This document shows, piece by piece, positions 4,166 to 7,315 of a stretch of DNA of 7,315 nt (positions are counted from its first letter, which is position 1; each line of letters opens with the position of its first letter). This DNA comes from an uncultured Brevinema sp. (GTDB lineage Bacteria; Spirochaetota; Brevinematia; Brevinematales; Brevinemataceae), in the NCBI GenBank assembly GCA_947040475.1, contig CAMRBT010000076.1, positions 1 to 7,315 on the forward strand, in the 5' to 3' direction. The notes under the pieces are model-generated. The model was not told the origin of the DNA, did no database searches, and worked only from the letters and a program-made list of their open reading frames with translations. Both the position numbers and the translations under genes were made by a program.

Positions 4166-5344
4166 ATGGCTACATTTGATCGTTCTTTACCACATTTAAA
4201 TGTGGGGACACTTGGTCACGTTGACCATGGTAAGACAACTCTTACTGCCGCAATCACAACTTACCTTGCTTCAAAAGGTCAAGCTGATGCAAAAAAATAC
4301 GAAGAAATTGATGGAGCTCCTGAAGAAAAAGCTCGTGGAATTACCATTAATACTGCTCACGTTGAATACTCTTCAGCAAAACGTCACTATGCTCACGTTG
4401 ACTGTCCTGGACACGCGGATTATATCAAAAATATGATCACTGGTGCTGCTCAAATGGACGGAGCTGTTTTAGTTATTGCTGCTACAGACGGCGTGATGGC
4501 TCAAACTCGTGAACACGTTCTTTTAGCTCGTCAGGTTAACGTTCCTGCAATGATGGTCTTCATCAACAAAGTTGATATGATAGACGCTGAAGATGCAGAA
4601 CTTATTGACTTAGTCGAAATGGATGTTCGTGAATTATTAAGTGCTTACCAATTTCCTGGAGATGACGTTCCTGTTATTCGTGGTTCCGCTCGTGGAGCTT
4701 TAGAAAACGGGAAAAACGAATGTATCCAAGAACTTGTAGATGCAATGGACACCTTCTTTGAAGATCCTGTTCGTGAATTGGACAAACCTTTCTTGATGCC
4801 AGTTGAAGATGTATTCTCAATTTCTGGTCGTGGTACCGTAGTAACAGGACGTATTGAACGTGGTGTTGTGAAAATCCAAGACGAAATCGAAATTATTGGT
4901 TATGAAGACGTTAAGAAATCAGTATGTACTGGTGTCGAAATGTTCCGTAAACAACTTGACAGAGGGGAAGCTGGGGATAACGCTGGTATTCTATTACGTG
5001 GTGTCGATAAAGATGCTGTTCGTCGTGGAATGGTTTTAGCTAAACCTAAATCAATTACACCTCACAAAACTTTTAATGCTGAAGTCTATGTGCTTAAAGC
5101 AGAAGAAGGCGGACGTAAAACTCCTTTCCATAAAGGATACAGACCACAATTCTATATTAGAACTGCTGACGTTACAGGTAACATTGTAGACATCAAAGGT
5201 GCTGATATGGTTATGCCTGGTGACAACATACAAATGACAATAGAACTTATCGTTCCTATTGCTGTCGAAAACGGAATGCGTTTTGCAATTCGTGAAGGCG
5301 GACGTACTGTTGGAGCTGGTGTTGTAACTGAGATCGTGGAATAA
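4166..5344 (+). CDS. tuf: Elongation factor Tu
   Basis: EF-Tu brings aminoacyl-tRNA to the ribosome as a GTP complex. At 392 residues it is full length. Domain I has P-loop G-H-V-D-H-G-K-T (17-24), switch I region A-R-G-I-T-I-N-T (56-63), D-C-P-G-H (79-83, catalytic His83), N-K-V-D (134-137) and G-S-A-R (173-176), where Leu is more usual than Arg in the last place. Domain II begins near 208 (K-P-F-L-M-P-V-E-D-V-F-S-I-S-G-R-G-T). Domain III carries G-Y-R-P-Q-F-Y (324-330) and R-E-G-G-R-T-V-G-A-G (376-385). The ATG follows a strong GGAGG (4156-4160), the best ribosome binding site in the window. Arg codons are CGT in 20 of 23 cases, the mark of very high expression. rpsJ follows after 20 bp. 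Confidence 0.98.
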   Translation: MATFDRSLPHLNVGTLGHVDHGKTTLTAAITTYLASKGQADAKKYEEIDGAPEEKARGITINTAHVEYSSAKRHYAHVDCPGHADYIKNMITGAAQMDGAVLVIAATDGVMAQTREHVLLARQVNVPAMMVFINKVDMIDAEDAELIDLVEMDVRELLSAYQFPGDDVPVIRGSARGALENGKNECIQELVDAMDTFFEDPVRELDKPFLMPVEDVFSISGRGTVVTGRIERGVVKIQDEIEIIGYEDVKKSVCTGVEMFRKQLDRGEAGDNAGILLRGVDKDAVRRGMVLAKPKSITPHKTFNAEVYVLKAEEGGRKTPFHKGYRPQFYIRTADVTGNIVDIKGADMVMPGDNIQMTIELIVPIAVENGMRFAIREGGRTVGAGVVTEIVE

Positions 5345-5350
5345 CATAAA

Positions 5351-5355
5351 AGGGG
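5351..5355 (+). promoter_or_regulatory. Ribosome binding site fixing the GTG start of rpsJ
   Basis: AGGGG lies nine bases before the GTG at 5365. No ATG in frame is placed better, and the predicted N-terminus M-N-R-I-R-V-R-L-K-A-Y fits S10, so GTG is the start. Confidence 0.75.
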
Positions 5356-5364
5356 TTTCACATC

Positions 5365-5667
5365 GTGAATAGAATCAGAGTAAGACTAAAAGCTTACGAA
5401 ACAGCGTTGATTGAACAATCAGCTGCATCTATAGTAGAATCTGTGAAAAGTAAAGGTGGTAGGATCGCTGGTCCTATCCATCTTCCAACTCATATTAAAA
5501 AATATACAGTATTGAGTTCACCACACGTAGACAAAAATGCTAGAGAACAATTTGAAGTGCGTACGCACAAAAGATTGATCGATATATTTGAACCTACTAC
5601 AGAACTAATAAATGCTTTATCTGAACTTCAATTGCCAGCTGGCGTTGAAGTAGAAATCAAGCAATAA
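5365..5667 (+). CDS. rpsJ: 30S ribosomal protein S10 (NusE)
   Basis: S10 is a 30S head protein and, as NusE, pairs with NusB in antitermination and links NusG to the leading ribosome. The 100-residue length is normal. The extended loop K-K-Y-T-V-L-S-S-P-H-V-D-K-N-A-R-E-Q-F-E (45-64) and R-T-H-K-R-L-I-D-I (66-74) are diagnostic. It starts at GTG, the only non-ATG start among the genes here. Its Arg codons are five AGA, one AGG and one CGT, against a CGT-dominated tuf just upstream. In many bacteria S10 opens its own operon behind a regulated leader; here only 20 bp separate it from tuf, so it should be read from the str promoters. rplC follows after 19 bp. Confidence 0.97.
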   Translation: MNRIRVRLKAYETALIEQSAASIVESVKSKGGRIAGPIHLPTHIKKYTVLSSPHVDKNAREQFEVRTHKRLIDIFEPTTELINALSELQLPAGVEVEIKQ

Positions 5668-5686
5668 GCAATTTAGAGGATATACA

Positions 5687-6289
5687 ATGAAGGCTAAGAC
5701 AGTCGGAATTATCGGGAAAAAGCTCGGTATGACTCAGTTATATGATAACAAAGGTGCTCTTTGTGGTGCAACTGTTATTGATTTTTCTGATACAGATGTT
5801 TTAGGATTTCGTACTATCGAAAAAGATGGGTACAATGCCGTTATCTTAGGTTGTGGTTTCAAAACAACGAAAAAAAGTGATGTTTTAGGGAAACCTAAAT
5901 TCGTATCTGAAATTCGTGTTGAAGATGTTACACCTTATCAAGGTAAAGGTTATGAAGAAGTTCTAGGATCTTTAGGAAAAGTCGACGTCAGTTCTATTTC
6001 AAAAGGTAAAGGATTCCAAGGTGCTATGAAGCGTTGGAATTTCGGTGGAGGACCTGCCAGTCATGGTTCCAAAACTCACCGTCGTGTTGGTTCTATTGGA
6101 CAGTGTACTTTTCCAGCTCGTGTTATTAAAGGTAAAAAAATGCCCGGACACATGGGTGACGAAAGAGTTACTGTTTTAAGTCAAAGACTTTTACGTATTG
6201 ATACAGAAAGAAAGCTTCTATTTATCGAAGGATCTGTGCCCGGCAGTAAACAAAGTTATGTTACTGTTCGTGACGCAATAAAGGGGTAA
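5687..6289 (+). CDS. rplC: 50S ribosomal protein L3
   Basis: L3 is an early 50S assembly protein whose long loop reaches toward the peptidyl-transferase centre. The protein has 200 residues, within the usual 200-215. N-terminal I-G-K-K-L-G-M-T-Q (9-17) is standard. The core S-K-G-K-G-F-Q-G-A-M-K-R-W-N-F (105-119), H-G-S-K-T-H-R-R-V-G-S-I-G-Q (126-139) and K-K-M-P-G-H-M-G-D-E-R-V-T-V (150-163) identify it. Gln139 aligns with the glutamine methylated by PrmB in E. coli. The ATG follows AGAGGA at 5675-5680. Its last codons contain the AAGGGG ribosome binding site of rplD, which starts two bases after its stop, so the two genes are probably translationally coupled. Confidence 0.98.
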   Translation: MKAKTVGIIGKKLGMTQLYDNKGALCGATVIDFSDTDVLGFRTIEKDGYNAVILGCGFKTTKKSDVLGKPKFVSEIRVEDVTPYQGKGYEEVLGSLGKVDVSSISKGKGFQGAMKRWNFGGGPASHGSKTHRRVGSIGQCTFPARVIKGKKMPGHMGDERVTVLSQRLLRIDTERKLLFIEGSVPGSKQSYVTVRDAIKG

Positions 6290-6291
6290 TT

Positions 6292-6942
6292 ATGAAGTTT
6301 GATGTATATAACGCGCAAAAAAAAGTTCGAGAAATAGAACTATCCAATATTTGGGAAAGTGCTTCTAGCAAATGTGTTCACCAAGTTGTTGTAGCTCGTC
6401 TTGCAAATGAAAGACAAGGTACAGCATCTACAAAAACACGTGCTGAAGTTAAGGGAACAGGTGCAAAACCTTTCCGCCAAAAAGGACTTGGTAGAGCTCG
6501 TCGTGGTTCTAGCTACTCTCCTCTCTTAAGAGGTGGTGGTGTCACTTTTGGTCCAAAACCTAGAGACTATACACAACACATTAACAAAAAACAAAAAGCT
6601 AACGCTTATGTTTATGTTATTGCAGAACTCTACCGTAAAGGTGGATTGAAAATTGTGGATTCTTTAGAATTAAAAGATTCAAAAACTAAAAGCTTTAAAG
6701 CTCTATTAGAAAACAATCTTGAATCTGTACAAGGTCGTACCGTAGTTGTCGACGTTGACTACAATGCAGAAATGTTAAAAGCTTGTTCAAACTTGCCAAA
6801 AACAGCTTATTATGGAGTCGATTTTATTGATATCCTACCACTGTTTTATGCAAAACAAGTAATCATGACAGAAGCTGCACTTCGTAAGTTTGACGAAAGA
6901 TATACTGGTATGATCAAATTAGAGAGAGGTCAACAATGGTAG
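6292..6942 (+). CDS. rplD: 50S ribosomal protein L4
   Basis: L4 is a primary 23S rRNA binder; its extended loop helps form the constriction of the peptide exit tunnel. In E. coli it also represses the S10 operon. Length is 216 residues, slightly above the E. coli 201. The tunnel loop spans about 41-92: R-Q-G-T-A-S-T-K-T-R (41-50), K-G-T-G-A-K-P-F-R-Q-K-G (54-65), L-G-R-A-R-R-G-S (66-73) and G-G-G-V-T-F-G-P-K-P-R-D (81-92). E. coli has K-P-W-R-Q-K-G-T-G-R-A-R, so W-to-F and T-to-L changes are visible. The ribosome binding site is AAGGGG (6281-6286) inside rplC. Its last seven bases overlap rplW (start at 6936), so the genes are coupled. No S10-type leader is visible through which L4 could act. 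Confidence 0.98.
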   Translation: MKFDVYNAQKKVREIELSNIWESASSKCVHQVVVARLANERQGTASTKTRAEVKGTGAKPFRQKGLGRARRGSSYSPLLRGGGVTFGPKPRDYTQHINKKQKANAYVYVIAELYRKGGLKIVDSLELKDSKTKSFKALLENNLESVQGRTVVVDVDYNAEMLKACSNLPKTAYYGVDFIDILPLFYAKQVIMTEAALRKFDERYTGMIKLERGQQW

Positions 6943-7223
6943 TAAGTGAAATCTTGATCAGACCGATCCTAACAGAAAAAAGTTCTAAACTTTCTAATCT
7001 CAACAAATATGTATTTGAAGTCTCAATGACTACAAACAAAATTGAAATTAAAAAGGCTATAGAAAGTTATTACGGAGTTGAAGTAGAAAAGGTCAATACA
7101 TTAATTGTTAAACCTAGAAACAAAAACTTTAGAACAAAAAAAATATCACGTCCTGGATTCACAAAACGCTATAAAAAAGCTGTTGTAAGTGTGAAAAAAG
7201 GTACGATTGATTTCTTGAAGTAA
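6936..7223 (+). CDS. rplW: 50S ribosomal protein L23
   Basis: L23 sits at the exit of the peptide tunnel and is the docking site for trigger factor and SRP. The 95-residue length is normal. Near the start I-L-I-R-P-I-L-T-E-K-S (6-16) is the family signature, followed by N-K-I-E-I-K-K-A-I-E (34-43), V-E-K-V-N-T (50-55) and the basic rRNA-binding stretch K-P-R-N-K-N-F-R-T-K-K (59-69). S-R-P-G-F-T-K-R-Y-K-K-A-V-V (71-84) completes it. The ATG lies inside the end of rplD (ATGGTAG overlap), with GAGAGAGG at 6922-6929 as ribosome binding site. Confidence 0.97.
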   Translation: MVVSEILIRPILTEKSSKLSNLNKYVFEVSMTTNKIEIKKAIESYYGVEVEKVNTLIVKPRNKNFRTKKISRPGFTKRYKKAVVSVKKGTIDFLK

Positions 7224-7233
7224 GAGGCTAATA

Positions 7234-7315
7234 ATGGGTATCAAACGATTTAAACCAACTACCCCAGGACTTCGCCATAGAGTGTCTTTTGATTATTCAG
7301 AAATCACGAAAACAG
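7234..7315 (+). CDS. rplB: 50S ribosomal protein L2, N-terminal 27 residues (cut by window end)
   Basis: An ATG at 7234 follows AAGAGG (7222-7227), which overlaps the rplW stop codon. The first residues M-G-I-K-R-F-K-P-T-T-P-G-L-R-H-R match the L2 N-terminus (M-A-I-K-K-F-K-P-T-T-P-G-R-R in many bacteria), and E-I-T-K-T follows. L2 is needed for subunit joining and for the peptidyl-transferase centre. Position after rplW is the standard S10-operon order. The frame is open to the window edge, so the operon continues beyond it. Confidence 0.95.
   Translation, partial: MGIKRFKPTTPGLRHRVSFDYSEITKT

Noticed and set aside
4200..4436. Shifted + strand frame inside tuf
   Set aside because: Leu- and Gln-rich out-of-frame translation of the EF-Tu GTPase domain; no start context of its own.
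5051..5361. Two minus-strand frames opposite the end of tuf
   Set aside because: Both are antisense to EF-Tu domain III and overlap each other in different frames; typical shadows.
1..7315. Mobile element, CRISPR array or defence system
   Set aside because: No transposase, spaced repeats, integrase or terminal inverted repeats are visible; all genes but chrA belong to one conserved housekeeping operon.

Overview
This window holds the start of a long ribosomal-protein and translation-factor operon from an A+T-rich bacterium. All operon genes lie on the + strand. The order is rpsL-rpsG-fusA-tuf (the classical str operon), running without a break into rpsJ-rplC-rplD-rplW-rplB (the start of the S10 operon). 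The window begins inside the 3' end of a ChrA-type chromate transporter gene and ends 27 codons into rplB. The genetic code looks standard: TGG encodes Trp and no in-frame TGA occurs. Start sites have clear AGAGG, GGAGG or AGGGG ribosome binding sites. The S12, S7 and L3 sequences feel spirochaete-like to me, but that is recall, not a search. I would not name a genus.

Layout: positions 1-491 hold the end of chrA, closed by a strong intrinsic terminator (505-536). Positions 537-991 are a long, very A+T-rich leader with no recognised protein gene. It has two near-consensus promoters, P1 (609-638) and P2 (886-914). It also has palindromes in or against both promoters, four hairpins with CTAT/ATAG-type arms, and a terminator-like hairpin (730-774) between the promoters. 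From 992 on, genes are tightly packed. The exceptions are the 159-bp rpsL-rpsG gap, which is rich in predicted hairpins and includes a C(UACG)G tetraloop, and the 84-bp fusA-tuf gap, which holds one bulged hairpin. The tuf-rpsJ gap is only 20 bp, so there is no separate S10-operon leader; str and S10 genes are probably co-transcribed.

Function: S12, S7, S10 (30S) and L3, L4, L23, L2 (50S) are made together with the two elongation GTPases EF-G and EF-Tu, which couples ribosome supply to elongation capacity. The proteins are orthodox and intact. I see no novel enzyme system, mobile element, CRISPR array or tRNA. The parts worth attention are non-coding: the two-promoter leader with its repeated inverted repeats and possible attenuator, and the rpsL-rpsG intercistronic element, a positional candidate for S7 autoregulation.
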